Below, in pieces: positions 32,518-44,183 of a stretch of DNA of 64,000 nucleotides. Numbering within the stretch: the stretch's first letter is position 1; each line of letters begins with the position of its first letter. The notes under the pieces are model-generated. The model worked only from the letters and a program-made list of their open reading frames with translations, was not told the DNA's origin and searched no databases. A program made the position numbers and the translations under genes. This DNA is from Paenibacillus rhizophilus (GTDB lineage: Bacteria; Bacillota; Bacilli; Paenibacillales; Paenibacillaceae). Where the stretch lies: contig NZ_RQPI01000002.1 of assembly GCF_003854965.1 (NCBI RefSeq), positions 124,001 through 188,000 of the forward strand, in the 5' to 3' direction.

Positions 32518-33915
32518 CTAACCTATGCTTCCCTCCATCTCGAATTTGATGAGACGATTCATCTCGACGGCGTATTCCATCGGCAGTTCCTTGGTGAACG
32601 GCTCGATGAAGCCCATGACGATCATCTGGGTCGCTTCGGCTTCCGTAAGACCGCGGCTCATTAGGTAGAAGAGCTGCTCCTCGGATACCTTCGAGACCGT
32701 CGCTTCGTGCTCGAGTGTAATGTTATCGTTCATAATCTCATTATAAGGAATCGTATCCGAAGTGGACTCGTTGTCCATAATGAGCGTATCGCATTTGATA
32801 TTCGATTTCGCGCCTTCTGCCTGGCGGCCGAAGGAAGCGAGCCCGCGGTAAGTAACCTTGCCGCCGTGCTTGCTGATCGATTTGGAAATGATAGTGGACG
32901 TTGTGTCCGGTGCCAAATGGATCATTTTGGCCCCGGCATCCTGGTGCTGGCCTTTGCCGGCAACAGCGATGGAGAGTACGGAGCCTTTGGCGCCGCGTCC
33001 TTTCAGAACAACCGCCGGGTATTTCATCGTCAGCTTGGAACCGATGTTGCCGTCAACCCACTCCATCGTCGCGTTCTCTTCCGCAACGGCGCGTTTCGTA
33101 ACGAGGTTGTAGATATTCGGCGCCCAGTTCTGAATGGTCGTGTAACGGACACGCGCGTTCTTTTTACAGATGATTTCAACGACGGCGCTGTGCAGCGAAT
33201 TTGTGCTGTACACCGGAGCGGTGCAACCTTCAACGTAATGCACAAAGCTGTCCTCATCGGCGATGATCAGCGTTCTTTCGAATTGTCCCATGTTCTCGGA
33301 GTTGATGCGGAAGTAAGCTTGCAGCGGCACTTCGCATTTAACGCCTTTCGGAACGTAGATAAAGCTTCCGCCCGACCAGACGGCGCTGTTCAGCGCGGCG
33401 AACTTATTGTCGGTAGGAGGAATAACGGTGCCGAAATATTCCTTGAAAATCTCGGGATGCTCACGCAGAGCCGTGTCCGTATCCGTAAAGATAACGCCCT
33501 GATCTTCAAGATCTTTCTGCATGCTGTGGTACACGACTTCGGATTCATATTGTGCGGATACACCCGCAAGGAACTTTTGCTCCGCTTCGGGAATACCGAG
33601 CTTATCAAATGTTTCCTTGATTTCAGAAGGAACTTCTTCCCAGGTTTTGCCCTGCTTCTCGGAGGGTCTGACATAGTACTGAATGTCGTTGAAGTCCAGC
33701 TCGTCAAGGTTTCCGCCCCAACGCGGCAGCGGCATTTTGTCGAATTGACCGAGCGACTTCAGACGGAAGTCCAGCATCCACTGCGGTTCATTCTTGATAG
33801 CCGAAATTTCCTTGACAATTTCCGGAGTCAGCCCTTTACCCGTTTGAAATACCGCCTTGTGCTCGTCCCGAAAACCATATTTGTACTCTTCAATTTCAGG
33901 CGCTTTTTTGGCCAT
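32518..33915 (-). CDS. sufB: Fe-S cluster assembly scaffold SufB
   Basis: A 465-residue SufB. The parallel beta-helix core and the conserved [20 protein letters not shown] and [18 protein letters not shown] segments are present, as is the C-terminal [33 protein letters not shown]. With SufC and SufD it forms the SufBC2D complex on which Fe-S clusters are built in the cytosol. It is the last gene of sufCDSUB, the standard Bacillus order. GGAGGCATACCCCC precedes the ATG. Confidence 0.95.
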   Translation of the reverse strand: MAKKAPEIEEYKYGFRDEHKAVFQTGKGLTPEIVKEISAIKNEPQWMLDFRLKSLGQFDKMPLPRWGGNLDELDFNDIQYYVRPSEKQGKTWEEVPSEIKETFDKLGIPEAEQKFLAGVSAQYESEVVYHSMQKDLEDQGVIFTDTDTALREHPEIFKEYFGTVIPPTDNKFAALNSAVWSGGSFIYVPKGVKCEVPLQAYFRINSENMGQFERTLIIADEDSFVHYVEGCTAPVYSTNSLHSAVVEIICKKNARVRYTTIQNWAPNIYNLVTKRAVAEENATMEWVDGNIGSKLTMKYPAVVLKGRGAKGSVLSIAVAGKGQHQDAGAKMIHLAPDTTSTIISKSISKHGGKVTYRGLASFGRQAEGAKSNIKCDTLIMDNESTSDTIPYNEIMNDNITLEHEATVSKVSEEQLFYLMSRGLTEAEATQMIVMGFIEPFTKELPMEYAVEMNRLIKFEMEGSIG

Positions 33916-33939
33916 GGGGGTATGCCTCCTTCATTTCAT

Positions 33940-36879
<2,940 letters not shown>

Positions 36880-36904
36880 TATGGTCTCCTCCTTCCAGGT
36901 GTTC

Positions 36905-37687
36905 TTAAGCTTCCTGTCCTACGGTCTCATCTTCGATTCCGAGTTCTTCCTTCACCCATTCGTAGCCTTCAGCTTCCAGACGTTCCGCCAGCTCCGGACC
37001 GCCGGATTTGACGATTCTTCCCTGCATCATTATATGAACAAAGTCAGGCTTGATATAGTTGAGCAAACGTTGGTAGTGGGTGATAACCAGGAATCCGCGG
37101 TCTTCGCTCCGCATAGCGTTTACCCCTTGGGCTACAACTCTCAAAGCGTCGATATCCAGACCGGAGTCAATTTCGTCCAGAATGACGATTTTCGGTTCCA
37201 GCAACATCATTTGCAGGATTTCATTGCGTTTCTTCTCGCCGCCGGAGAAGCCTTCGTTCAAATAGCGGTGCATGAACTCGGGGTTCATTTCCAGTTCCTT
37301 CATTTTGCCTTCCATTTGGCGGATAAACTTGATCAGCGAAATTTCACTTCCCTCTTCGCGGCGCGCGTTGATCGCGCTGCGGAGAAAGTCGGAGTTCGTT
37401 ACACCGGCGATTTCACTGGGATACTGCATAGCAAGGAACAATCCGGCGCGAGCGCGCTCGTCAACGGCCATTTCCAGCACATCTTCGCCCTCAAGGGTTA
37501 CGGTTCCTTCCGTCACTTCGTATTTCGGATGGCCCATCAACGAAGAAGCAAGCGTACTTTTACCGGTGCCGTTCGGCCCCATGATGGCATGAACCTCGCC
37601 GCCCTTCATTTGAAGGTTGAACCCCTTTAAAATCTCTTTCCCCTCAATCGTCGCTTTCAAACCCTCAATGACAAATTCTGCTGCCAT
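36905..37687 (-). CDS. sufC: Fe-S assembly ATPase SufC
   Basis: A 260-residue ABC-type ATPase. Walker A is GPNGTGKST, the signature is GFSGGEKKRNE and Walker B IVILDEIDSGLD. SufC drives conformational changes in SufBD. I start at the ATG at 37687 because GGAGGG is 10 nt upstream; earlier in-frame ATGs would include the ribosome binding site. It heads the suf operon and its promoter is covered by Fur-family-like boxes. Confidence 0.95.
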   Translation of the reverse strand: MAAEFVIEGLKATIEGKEILKGFNLQMKGGEVHAIMGPNGTGKSTLASSLMGHPKYEVTEGTVTLEGEDVLEMAVDERARAGLFLAMQYPSEIAGVTNSDFLRSAINARREEGSEISLIKFIRQMEGKMKELEMNPEFMHRYLNEGFSGGEKKRNEILQMMLLEPKIVILDEIDSGLDIDALRVVAQGVNAMRSEDRGFLVITHYQRLLNYIKPDFVHIMMQGRIVKSGGPELAERLEAEGYEWVKEELGIEDETVGQEA

Positions 37688-37784
37688 AACGTTCATTCCC
37701 TCCATTGATCGATTTGCGAAATCAGAAGTATATTTAAACAGGTTAGCCCTGATCCCAGCATCATGTTTTAGAGTGCTTATCAAA

Positions 37785-37830
37785 TTAAAATAATTATAAT
37801 TTGATTCTCACTGATTATCAATGATTTTCA
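37785..37830 (-). promoter_or_regulatory. suf promoter overlapped by Fur/PerR-type boxes
   Basis: Minus strand: TTGATA (plus 37816-37821), 17 nt, TATAAT (plus 37793-37798), an excellent sigma-A promoter. The -10 lies within TTATAATTATTTTAA (plus 37785-37799), which matches the PerR consensus TTATAATnATTATAA at 13 of 14 positions. Upstream, TGATTnTCA occurs three times at exactly 10-bp spacing (plus 37802-37810, 37812-37820, 37822-37830), like overlapping Fur half-sites. Metal or peroxide control of suf is inferred. Confidence 0.72.
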
Positions 37831-37917
37831 CTAATTTTATTATAATGGACCTGTCTTTACAAACTGAATTTTCATTTTTTCAAAATGTTTCAACGAATTT
37901 TCACCATTATTGTCATA

Positions 37918-38490
37918 TTATTGCCCCAATATGGACTTAATTCTCCTGCGCTGTTCTTCAAAGGAATCTTCGCTCAAAACCGGACTTAATCCGGCGTCGT
38001 CCGGGAGCGACGGAAGCTCGATCCAGGAGCGGCAGCCGCCATATTCCGGAAGCGCCTTGATCAGAGCTGGCTCCTCCAGCTTGTATACCCTGAGCAGCAA
38101 TACATGCAAAGGCTCCTTCGCTTTCCATCTCAACCGCTCCTCGGCCAAATTCCCGGTCCACATATGATAGGGATAGAGCAGCTCAAGCTGTTCATGATCG
38201 CGTACCTCAAGATCATCGACGGCCTCGGCATAGGCGGTAAGCTTCACACGTTCGGCCCCCGCATCATATTCTGAAAGCGAACGTTCCACTATTGATCGAT
38301 AGGGATCCTTGACGAGATGGGTCCGCTGATGCTCATAGGTAGGAAACAAGTAAAAGGAACGGCTCTTCAGCTCAAACCGCCTCGTTTCTTCCTCGATGCC
38401 GCCTTTTCGCATAACCAGGATCTGATCACCCTCGGCAAGAACATCAATGACAGAAGCCCATTCTTTCAGAGCGACAGGGTTGAGTTTCAT
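37918..38490 (-). CDS. DUF1802 family protein
   Basis: A 190-residue cytoplasmic protein that starts LNPVALKEWASVIDVLAEGDQILVMRKGGI and contains FELKSRSFYLFPTYEHQ, matching the DUF1802 family, which has no known function. The RKGGI-E-E and FYLFPTYEHQ pattern somewhat resembles NUDIX-like folds, without a NUDIX box. GGAAGGAGGGATAAGCA precedes the ATG. The promoter has an exact 0A box in place of the -35. Confidence 0.82.
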   Translation of the reverse strand: MKLNPVALKEWASVIDVLAEGDQILVMRKGGIEEETRRFELKSRSFYLFPTYEHQRTHLVKDPYRSIVERSLSEYDAGAERVKLTAYAEAVDDLEVRDHEQLELLYPYHMWTGNLAEERLRWKAKEPLHVLLLRVYKLEEPALIKALPEYGGCRSWIELPSLPDDAGLSPVLSEDSFEEQRRRIKSILGQ

Positions 38491-38535
38491 TGCTTATCCC
38501 TCCTTCCATCCCATTGTTCGGCTGATTATGTTTCT

Positions 38536-38564
38536 ATTATAACGGTATTCGGTCCATTTCGACA
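38536..38564 (-). promoter_or_regulatory. DUF1802 gene promoter with 0A box at -35
   Basis: TATAAT (plus 38536-38541) is 17 nt from TGTCGA, part of TGTCGAA (plus 38558-38564). The -35 hexamer is poor (2 of 6) but is replaced by an exact Spo0A box, the arrangement of Spo0A-activated sigma-A promoters. A 7-mer match can be chance. Confidence 0.4.
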
Positions 38565-38734
38565 GGCCGATGTTAAAAAAGCTTCCGCAAGCGGTCGTCC
38601 AAACCCTATGTCCGGAGTCTGAATAGAGTGAAAAAAGCGCGCCGTGTATACATTTCCTTCCTTAGCCGCGGCATACCTCTGAAATATTTTCCAGAACAGC
38701 CGTTCCAGAAGTTAGAGGGATTTGTTTGATAATG

Positions 38735-38760
38735 TAAAAAAGCCTCCCGAAGGAGGCTTG
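38735..38760 (-). terminator. Intrinsic terminator after dps
   Basis: Minus-strand GCCTCC TTCG GGAGGC followed by TTTTTTAC: a UUCG tetraloop terminator, about 45 nt past the stop. Confidence 0.92.
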
Positions 38761-38803
38761 TCCGCAAAAGATACCTGTGAATGATATCGCCTAACCCCTG
38801 CCC

Positions 38804-39265
38804 TTAACCGAGGTAAGAACGCAGCATCCAAGCATGCTTTTCGAAGTCGCTGCGGATTTTGATGAACAGGTCCGCCGTCGGGTGGTCGCTGCCTTCCTCC
38901 GCCAGCTCAATGCCTTCCGTCAGCTCTTCGGCCACGGTCGTAAAATCCTCGATCAGCGATTGCACCATCGCGCGAGTGTCCTCTTTGCCGGTTGCTTCCT
39001 GAATGGTCGCAATCTCAAGATATTCCTTCAAAGTAGCCGCCGGCGTTCCCTTGATGCTCAGCAAACGCTCGGCTACCTCATCCATTTTCACCGTAACTTC
39101 ATCGTACAATTCTTCGAATTTGACATGAAGCGAAAAGAACTGCTCGCCTTTTACATACCAGTGGAAATTGTGTATTTTGACATACAATACATTCAGATTT
39201 GCAACCTGCCGGTTCAATACTTGCTCGATTGAGGTAGAATCAACTTTGTTCGTTGCTTTAGCCAT
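38804..39265 (-). CDS. dps: Dps family ferroxidase / DNA-protection protein
   Basis: A 153-residue four-helix ferritin-like protein. The inter-subunit ferroxidase site is visible in KIHNFHWYVKG (His) and FEELYDEVTVKMDEVAERL (Asp/Glu). Dps dodecamers oxidise and store iron and shield DNA during stress and in dormant cells. The ATG at 39265 follows AAGGAAGGGATTAAAT; an in-frame upstream start is less likely. A possible sigma-B-type promoter lies upstream. Confidence 0.9.
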   Translation of the reverse strand: MAKATNKVDSTSIEQVLNRQVANLNVLYVKIHNFHWYVKGEQFFSLHVKFEELYDEVTVKMDEVAERLLSIKGTPAATLKEYLEIATIQEATGKEDTRAMVQSLIEDFTTVAEELTEGIELAEEGSDHPTADLFIKIRSDFEKHAWMLRSYLG

Positions 39266-39342
39266 ATTTAATCCCTTCCTTGTTTCAAAATGTAGCCGGC
39301 ATATCATGCGTGATCCGGCCCCTGCTGCTGTCTAATGACCAA

Positions 39343-39369
39343 TTACCCCTATGCGCGCCCAGGCGAAAC
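39343..39369 (-). promoter_or_regulatory. Possible general-stress promoter of dps
   Basis: Minus strand GTTTCG (plus 39364-39369), 15 nt, GGGTAA (plus 39343-39348) resembles the sigma-B consensus GTTTAA/GGGTAT. Bacillus subtilis dps is sigma-B dependent, but whether this organism has sigma-B is unknown and the spacing is at the long end. Confidence 0.3.
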
Positions 39370-39530
39370 AAAATGACCGGATATCTTTAATATTGTCAAA
39401 ATTCTGGATTGATCGACTTCTGTAGGATGCACAAAGGAATTCCCGCTTATGCTTGGCCCGTCCGCTTCGGCTTTTTTACACAAACGCGTAACCTCTATTT
39501 ATGGATATCAATTTGGCTAAGTGCCGAGCA

Positions 39531-39556
39531 TTAAAAAAGGGGCCGATTGGCCCCAT
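39531..39556 (-). terminator. Intrinsic terminator after yunC
   Basis: Minus-strand GGGGCC AATC GGCCCC followed by TTTTTTAAT, about 20 nt past the stop. Confidence 0.9.
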
Positions 39557-39573
39557 CTCACCTGCGCATTTCT

Positions 39574-39876
39574 CTACAGCATCCTAAGCAAAGCTTCGGA
39601 CCCGGTCATGCCCGGAACGATTCCAAGCTTCTCCGCTTCGAACGTCACGGATTCCAGCGGAGCGGCAAGCAGCTGCTCCAAAGTTCGTACCCCCACAGCC
39701 CTTCCGGCAATGATACCCCGGTCCGCAAGACGTTCGTTCAGCAGTCCGACATCAAGCGCGCCGCACATAATATAACCTTTATCGGTGCTGATCGTCAGCA
39801 GCGTCGTTTTGGGCAGTTTCACTTCAACGCCAAGCATGATATGATTGCCGACCGCTACAGGCTCCAAAGTCACCAT
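39574..39876 (-). CDS. yunC: YunC family protein (DUF1805)
   Basis: A 100-residue protein with the family's KTTLLTISTDKGYIMCGALDVGLLNERL and RAVGVRTLEQLL segments. Bacillus YunC (101 aa) is a compact alpha/beta protein of unknown function. In Bacillus subtilis yunC neighbours yunD; here the two are 15 kb apart. GGAGGTGGCTGTTA precedes the ATG. Confidence 0.88.
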   Translation of the reverse strand: MVTLEPVAVGNHIMLGVEVKLPKTTLLTISTDKGYIMCGALDVGLLNERLADRGIIAGRAVGVRTLEQLLAAPLESVTFEAEKLGIVPGMTGSEALLRML

Positions 39877-40076
39877 TAACAGCCACCTCCCTTATCGTTT
39901 CCCCGCTCTATGTGTATGCCTGCCTTGATGCAGGCGTGTGGACGTTGGTCCCGATTTCTTGGGAGAATTAGGAGACGAAAGGCCCATTCACTTAAAATTC
40001 TACTATATAATTATTTCGCATTTAATGATATAGTTTGTTTACATAGAACCATTCCTAAGGATAAGCTGGGGGCATT

Positions 40077-40586
40077 ATGGACAAAAAAACACTAAGCGAA
40101 GACGATCATTATTTGTTTAACGTCGACATCTTGATTAATGCCCGTACCCATCCGCTTGCTCTGCAGTATTTGCTGGAACTGATGAACGGCAGCCAGGTCG
40201 TAGGCGATTTCAAAATCAATTCGGAACTTCCCCTGGGAAAAAAAATCGACAGCCTGCTGAATCCTCCCAAAACGTTGTCCAAGCATGAAAGTGCTCTACT
40301 AAAGAAGCTATCGGGCTATAAGTCTTCCATGCCGGCTTCATCTTCGAAAGCCGCGTCTCCCCCGCCGGCGACCATAGCAAGCCCCGCAGACGCCTTCGGA
40401 CAGATTCGCGCGTTTATCCGGGATAACCGGCTGGTCCGGTTAAGAGCCAACCGTCAGGGCAAGCAGATGTCACTCCCGTGCCGTATTCTGAATTTTGACG
40501 AAGAGACAGGCACCATTAACGTCTATCATGTAGACGAGAAGCAGGTATATACGTTCAGGCTGAATGAAATCGACGAATTTTTGTAA
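40077..40586 (+). CDS. Hypothetical protein with Pro/Ser linker
   Basis: A 169-residue cytoplasmic protein I do not recognise. Residues 1-80 are helical and charged (LINARTHPLALQYLLELMNG), residues 83-105 form a Ser/Ala/Pro-rich linker (SSMPASSSKAASPPPAT), and residues 107-169 form a small beta-rich domain (RAFIRDNRLVRLRANRQG, INVYHVDEKQVYTFRLNEIDEF), which resembles the beta-barrel half of WYL-like domains. Two domains joined by a flexible linker suggests a regulator or adaptor. GCTGGGGGC is a weak ribosome binding site before the ATG. Confidence 0.72.
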   Translation: MDKKTLSEDDHYLFNVDILINARTHPLALQYLLELMNGSQVVGDFKINSELPLGKKIDSLLNPPKTLSKHESALLKKLSGYKSSMPASSSKAASPPPATIASPADAFGQIRAFIRDNRLVRLRANRQGKQMSLPCRILNFDEETGTINVYHVDEKQVYTFRLNEIDEFL

Positions 40587-40646
40587 AAAGCAAGTGAGGG
40601 TGCCCCAGACCATAAGACGGTCTAAGGGCACCCTCACTTGCGTAAA
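40586..40646 (-). terminator. Very long hairpin, terminator on the minus strand
   Basis: Perfect 16-bp arms GCAAGTGAGGGTGCCC (40590-40605) and its complement (40626-40641) enclose a second AGACC/GGTCT stem. On the minus strand TTTTTAC follows, so it ends the DUF423 gene; on the plus strand no T-run follows, although it begins 4 nt after the hypothetical gene. Confidence 0.75.
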
Positions 40647-40704
40647 TCATAGGATCGGCGCCATGAGGTTCAATGCGCTTCTGCTAGCTGAGCGTCCTTC
40701 CGAA

Positions 40705-41088
40705 TTAGACTGCTTTTTTCCGGGACCAGCCCTCCAGAGCAAACAGCAGCCAACCGGCAATGAAGCATACTCCGCCTAACGGCGTAATTGCTCCCAGTAC
40801 CTTGATTCCGGAAATACTCAGCGCATAGAGGCTGCCCGAGAACAGGACGATGCCGGCAAGCAGCAATCCGCCGGACCAGCGGAGCCGGCCGCTTTCGCCC
40901 CATTGTCCAGCGGCAAGGCCGACAATCAGCAGACCCAGCGCATGGATCATGTGATACTGGACGCCCGTTTCATATACCGCCAACGCCCTCTCATCGAGCG
41001 AGGCTTTCAGGATATGGGCTCCGAAAGCGCCGACGGCTACCGCCAGCATGGCGAGCAAGGCTCCCCAAGTCATAAATGTCCGCTGCAA
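40705..41088 (-). CDS. DUF423 family membrane protein
   Basis: A 127-residue protein with four hydrophobic helices; the family core LLAMLAVAVGAFGAH and GVQYHMIHALGLL is clear (Bacillus YwdK type). Function unknown. I start at TTG 41088 with AAGGAG 10 nt upstream, giving the usual family length; the frame extends upstream to 41139 but would contain that ribosome binding site. Confidence 0.85.
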   Translation of the reverse strand: MQRTFMTWGALLAMLAVAVGAFGAHILKASLDERALAVYETGVQYHMIHALGLLIVGLAAGQWGESGRLRWSGGLLLAGIVLFSGSLYALSISGIKVLGAITPLGGVCFIAGWLLFALEGWSRKKAV

Positions 41089-41289
41089 AGACTGACAACT
41101 CCTTATCATGTGCCGTGAATAACGAGGCTTTTGCGGCACGCGTATCGAATACTTCTATCATAACGGATGCGATGCCTTCGATCCAGTTTTCACATATTTG
41201 CAAAGAACCTTGCATTTCGAGCCGTGTTGTGAAAAATAGGTAATAGCATATACATATTTAATCATTCGTAAAGGAGCAGACTTAAGCCT

Positions 41290-41730
41290 ATGGATGAACA
41301 TGAATTCCCGAAAAAAGACACACCGCAAGGCGACCCCTATCCCGGCACCTCCGGCTTTTCTCCATACCCCGAGGAACCGCGAAAGCTCAAGCATTCCGGT
41401 CCGGGCATCGCCTCCTTTGTTATTGCAATGGTGACCCTTACAGGATACATCGTCTCATTTATAGTCGCCGGAGCCTTAATCGGGCCGGCGGTGACTGAAA
41501 CAACCGTGCTGAATGGCCAATCGGGCGGAGCCTTTCTGTTCCTCGGGATGGCAGTGCTTGCGCTAGCGGCGCTTAATTTTATCGGCGTAGTGGTAGGGAT
41601 CATTGGTCTTGCCCTGCGCGGAAGGCGTAAAGTATTCGGAATCATCGGAACGATTATCAACGGAATTATACTGCTTGTGTTCCTGCTGCTCATTGCGGTC
41701 GTCCTGATGAGTGCTGGCGCCCTGCAGTAG
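41290..41730 (+). CDS. Small DUF4190-like membrane protein
   Basis: A 146-residue protein with a Pro/Gly-rich hydrophilic N-terminus (residues 1-37, PYPGTSGFSPYPEEP) and three hydrophobic segments (about 40-65, 80-105, 115-140) with a RRKVFG turn between the last two. Topology resembles DUF4190-type proteins common in Gram-positive bacteria. No function is known. AAAGGAGCAGACTTAAGCCT precedes the ATG. Confidence 0.72.
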   Translation: MDEHEFPKKDTPQGDPYPGTSGFSPYPEEPRKLKHSGPGIASFVIAMVTLTGYIVSFIVAGALIGPAVTETTVLNGQSGGAFLFLGMAVLALAALNFIGVVVGIIGLALRGRRKVFGIIGTIINGIILLVFLLLIAVVLMSAGALQ

Positions 41731-41776
41731 AATCGGAGGCTATTGCCTTCCTCCAAAAATCCCGGCGCCTGAACGC

Positions 41777-41836
41777 AAAACGGCCCCTCCGCTTGTCTCC
41801 GAAAGCTTCGGAAGACAAGGCTGAGGGGCCGTCTTG
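41777..41836. terminator. Bidirectional terminator
   Basis: Arms AACGGCCCCTC and GAGGGGCCGTC surround an inner CTTGTC/GACAAG hairpin. TTTTGC on the minus strand ends the lipoprotein gene; CTTG on the plus strand serves the membrane-protein gene less well. Confidence 0.72.
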
Positions 41837-41870
41837 TCCTTCCCGCGTGTACGCGCTTTTTTCGCTGCGT

Positions 41871-42779
41871 TTAGCGGTTCACAAGCGAATTCAATGAAGC
41901 GAATGCATGCGGCGGAAATCCTTCCGTGGCATCGCCATACGGGATATTCATTTTAATAATATAGCCCTGCCCGCCGGATTCTTTGACGATATACTTTTTC
42001 GTCCCGTTATTGCCGGTCGCGGTCAGAAACAGACGCGCACCTTGCATAGCCTGTGCTCTCTCGTCTCCCTTAAGCTCCTTGACCTCTCCGGTCTTGGACA
42101 ACTCTTCACGCCCTTCAAGCAGCAGATTATCGAGGTTGAAGTCCGCAGGAAGCTTCTCAATGTCGGCGTAATAGTCGGGATTCACCTTCAGATAAAGCCT
42201 GCCCTTCGCCGGGTCGAAGCTGAGAATGTCGAACACATACAGCGCATAATCGTCGCCCGAAGCAAGCGTAGCGGTCTTCTCTTCCCGGTTGCCTTCAAGC
42301 GTAAGCGCCAGCTGCTTCGTGCGCGGCAATTCGGACGATTTATCCGCGCTTCCTTTCGAAGCGCTCAGCTTGGTGAGCACCCGCTGCTTGATCGAAGCGT
42401 CGCCCGCTACCTCTTTTTCCACGTATTCAAAGGCGACCTTGTCCTCTTCGTTCAGCGTTTCCGGCACACTCTCCATTCCGGCTCCGAGTTCAAAAGCTAC
42501 CGGACCTTCTTCCGTCTGGATTTCTATTGAATGGTTATCGATTTGTCCATTGTAGATGCCCGTTCCTTTAATAACCTGCGTCTCTCCGCCCGCCGGCTGG
42601 CTCGGCAAAGGGGATGGCTCGGGCGCCGTGCCCGGTTCGGGACTGGCCGCGGTCGTCGGCGAAGCCGTGACGGGCGCATCCGTAGGCCCTGCGGTGGGCT
42701 TATCTCCCATGCAAGCCGTAAGGGCAAGCAAGAATACGGCCAAAGCAGCCGCGGCCGAAATGGTACGTTGTGGTTTCAT
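41871..42779 (-). CDS. Predicted lipoprotein, unknown function
   Basis: A 302-residue protein with a lipoprotein signal peptide (LALTACMGD, lipobox LTAC, Cys at about residue 23), a 45-residue Pro/Ala/Thr spacer (PTDAPVTASPTTAASPEPG) and a mature domain of about 230 residues rich in short strands (GTGIYNGQIDNHSIEIQTEEGPVAFELG). It should be anchored outside the membrane. No family recognised. It lies 39 nt after a stalk-domain gene and is probably co-transcribed. Confidence 0.78.
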   Translation of the reverse strand: MKPQRTISAAAALAVFLLALTACMGDKPTAGPTDAPVTASPTTAASPEPGTAPEPSPLPSQPAGGETQVIKGTGIYNGQIDNHSIEIQTEEGPVAFELGAGMESVPETLNEEDKVAFEYVEKEVAGDASIKQRVLTKLSASKGSADKSSELPRTKQLALTLEGNREEKTATLASGDDYALYVFDILSFDPAKGRLYLKVNPDYYADIEKLPADFNLDNLLLEGREELSKTGEVKELKGDERAQAMQGARLFLTATGNNGTKKYIVKESGGQGYIIKMNIPYGDATEGFPPHAFASLNSLVNR

Positions 42780-42818
42780 GTTGTTCTGCCTCCTTAAGGT
42801 AGATGATCTCTCAATGGC

Positions 42819-43844
42819 TTAATAAAATGAAAACGAGACGGATTCGGCGGTGTATGCCCCGTTCTTCAAAGCATACGTTACTACGGCTTCCCCGAGAAAA
42901 TTCTCTATCCCCGCCGCGCCTGCGAGTACAGTCACAAGCCTGCCGCCGCGCACTTCGTATTTAATGATGGAACCGAAGGTTAGACGGCTTGGCGATTCTC
43001 CGTCGCTCTCCTGCTTGTCCAAATGGCGTTCCCGGACCGTACCATCCGCCGTTACGCGGATCACGGTATCTTTGCCTTGGCGGTCCACGCTGGAAACCAG
43101 CCTTTGTCGGACGGCTTCAAGCGGGTCCTGTATCCGGATTTCCTTGAACGTGCGGCTGTCGACAACATGCGGATCTTCAAGATAAACGCCTGTCCCGCTT
43201 CCCGCATTAAGCAGAATAATCGCTTCCCGCCTCCCGTCGCCGCTTATATCCTGGGCCAGCAGCCGCGGAGGCGATCCCACATTGGAGGGGTTACGCCATA
43301 AAGGAAAGGATTTCAGCATTCCGTTCCACTCCATAGTAACGCCCACGTACTCCCCTTTATTCTCCGACATGGCAAAAAGACGGCTTCTGGTTCCGGGTAC
43401 GGATGCAATGGCCATCCGCTTTTGCTTGACCGACACTTTGTTGTTCATTTGATCCCATGAGACGTCGGCTCCGGCCATTTCGGCGATAAACCGCAGCGGC
43501 AGCATCACCCGGCCATCCCTCATAGCGATTGCCGCTCCCAGCGGATAGCGCTTGTCCATATCGTCGGCATAGCCGGTCCCCGGCTTGAAATCGAAGATGC
43601 CTCCGCGGTCCACCCAGAGTCTGGCCAACCCTTCGTCCGGCAGCCAGCTTGCCGATAATCCATTCAGTTTCGAGATCATATCGATGGATACAAAGGTAAC
43701 ACCGTTCTCAATATAGGAAGGCACGGATGTGCGGACGGGTTCGCCATTCCAATCAATCTCAATACCGCTCGTCCCGGAAGCCGATGCCGCAGAGTGGGAA
43801 AAAAGCAGGGCGGCGAGCAGCAGCGCGGCAGCTTTAAGTTTCAT
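42819..43844 (-). CDS. Secreted stalk-domain protein (copper amine oxidase N-terminal-like)
   Basis: A 341-residue exported protein: signal peptide (residues 1-22, SAASAS), then a stalk domain (about 25-140) with VTFVSIDMISKLNGLSASW and GRVMLPLRFIAEMAGADVSWD, the repeats called copper amine oxidase N-terminal domain and abundant in Paenibacillus surface proteins. The rest (about 150-341) contains DISGDGRREAIILL, an FG-GAP-like beta-propeller calcium loop. It likely binds the cell surface. GGAGCTTCTTCTA precedes the ATG. Confidence 0.8.
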   Translation of the reverse strand: MKLKAAALLLAALLFSHSAASASGTSGIEIDWNGEPVRTSVPSYIENGVTFVSIDMISKLNGLSASWLPDEGLARLWVDRGGIFDFKPGTGYADDMDKRYPLGAAIAMRDGRVMLPLRFIAEMAGADVSWDQMNNKVSVKQKRMAIASVPGTRSRLFAMSENKGEYVGVTMEWNGMLKSFPLWRNPSNVGSPPRLLAQDISGDGRREAIILLNAGSGTGVYLEDPHVVDSRTFKEIRIQDPLEAVRQRLVSSVDRQGKDTVIRVTADGTVRERHLDKQESDGESPSRLTFGSIIKYEVRGGRLVTVLAGAAGIENFLGEAVVTYALKNGAYTAESVSFSFY

Positions 43845-44034
43845 TAGAAGAAGCTCCTTTTAGCAGGGATTTCTTATATTATAATGAAAACCGCTTACCC
43901 AATAGTTACCAAACGTTTACAAGTTTGAACACTGAGTGCTTCAGCTGCGCAAAAAAACGAACCCGCTCCGGGGTCTGTCTCCTGCAATCTCTAACGGGAA
44001 GCGCTGTATGCGATTCTGCGGCTACTTTAAGCGC

Positions 44035-44062
44035 ACATATCCCTCGCCACTGTGAATATACT
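44035..44062 (+). promoter_or_regulatory. Possible sigma-E promoter of yhbH
   Basis: ACATATC (44035-44041), 13 nt, AATATACT (44055-44062) resembles the sigma-E pattern (nnATATT, CATACAnT) with 6 of 8 positions at -10. yhbH is a known mother-cell gene in Bacillus, which supports the idea; the match alone is weak. The rest of 43845-44183 holds nothing else I recognise. Confidence 0.35.
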
Positions 44063-44183
44063 TTAGTTACAACTAACGGCTTACCTCGCCCCGGCTCTCT
44101 GCTGAACTCTATCCAGTATGCCGGTTCGCGCCTAAGCCGCGAATGAATTTCGTTTTTCCATATTCCATGGGAGGTGGTCCTCT

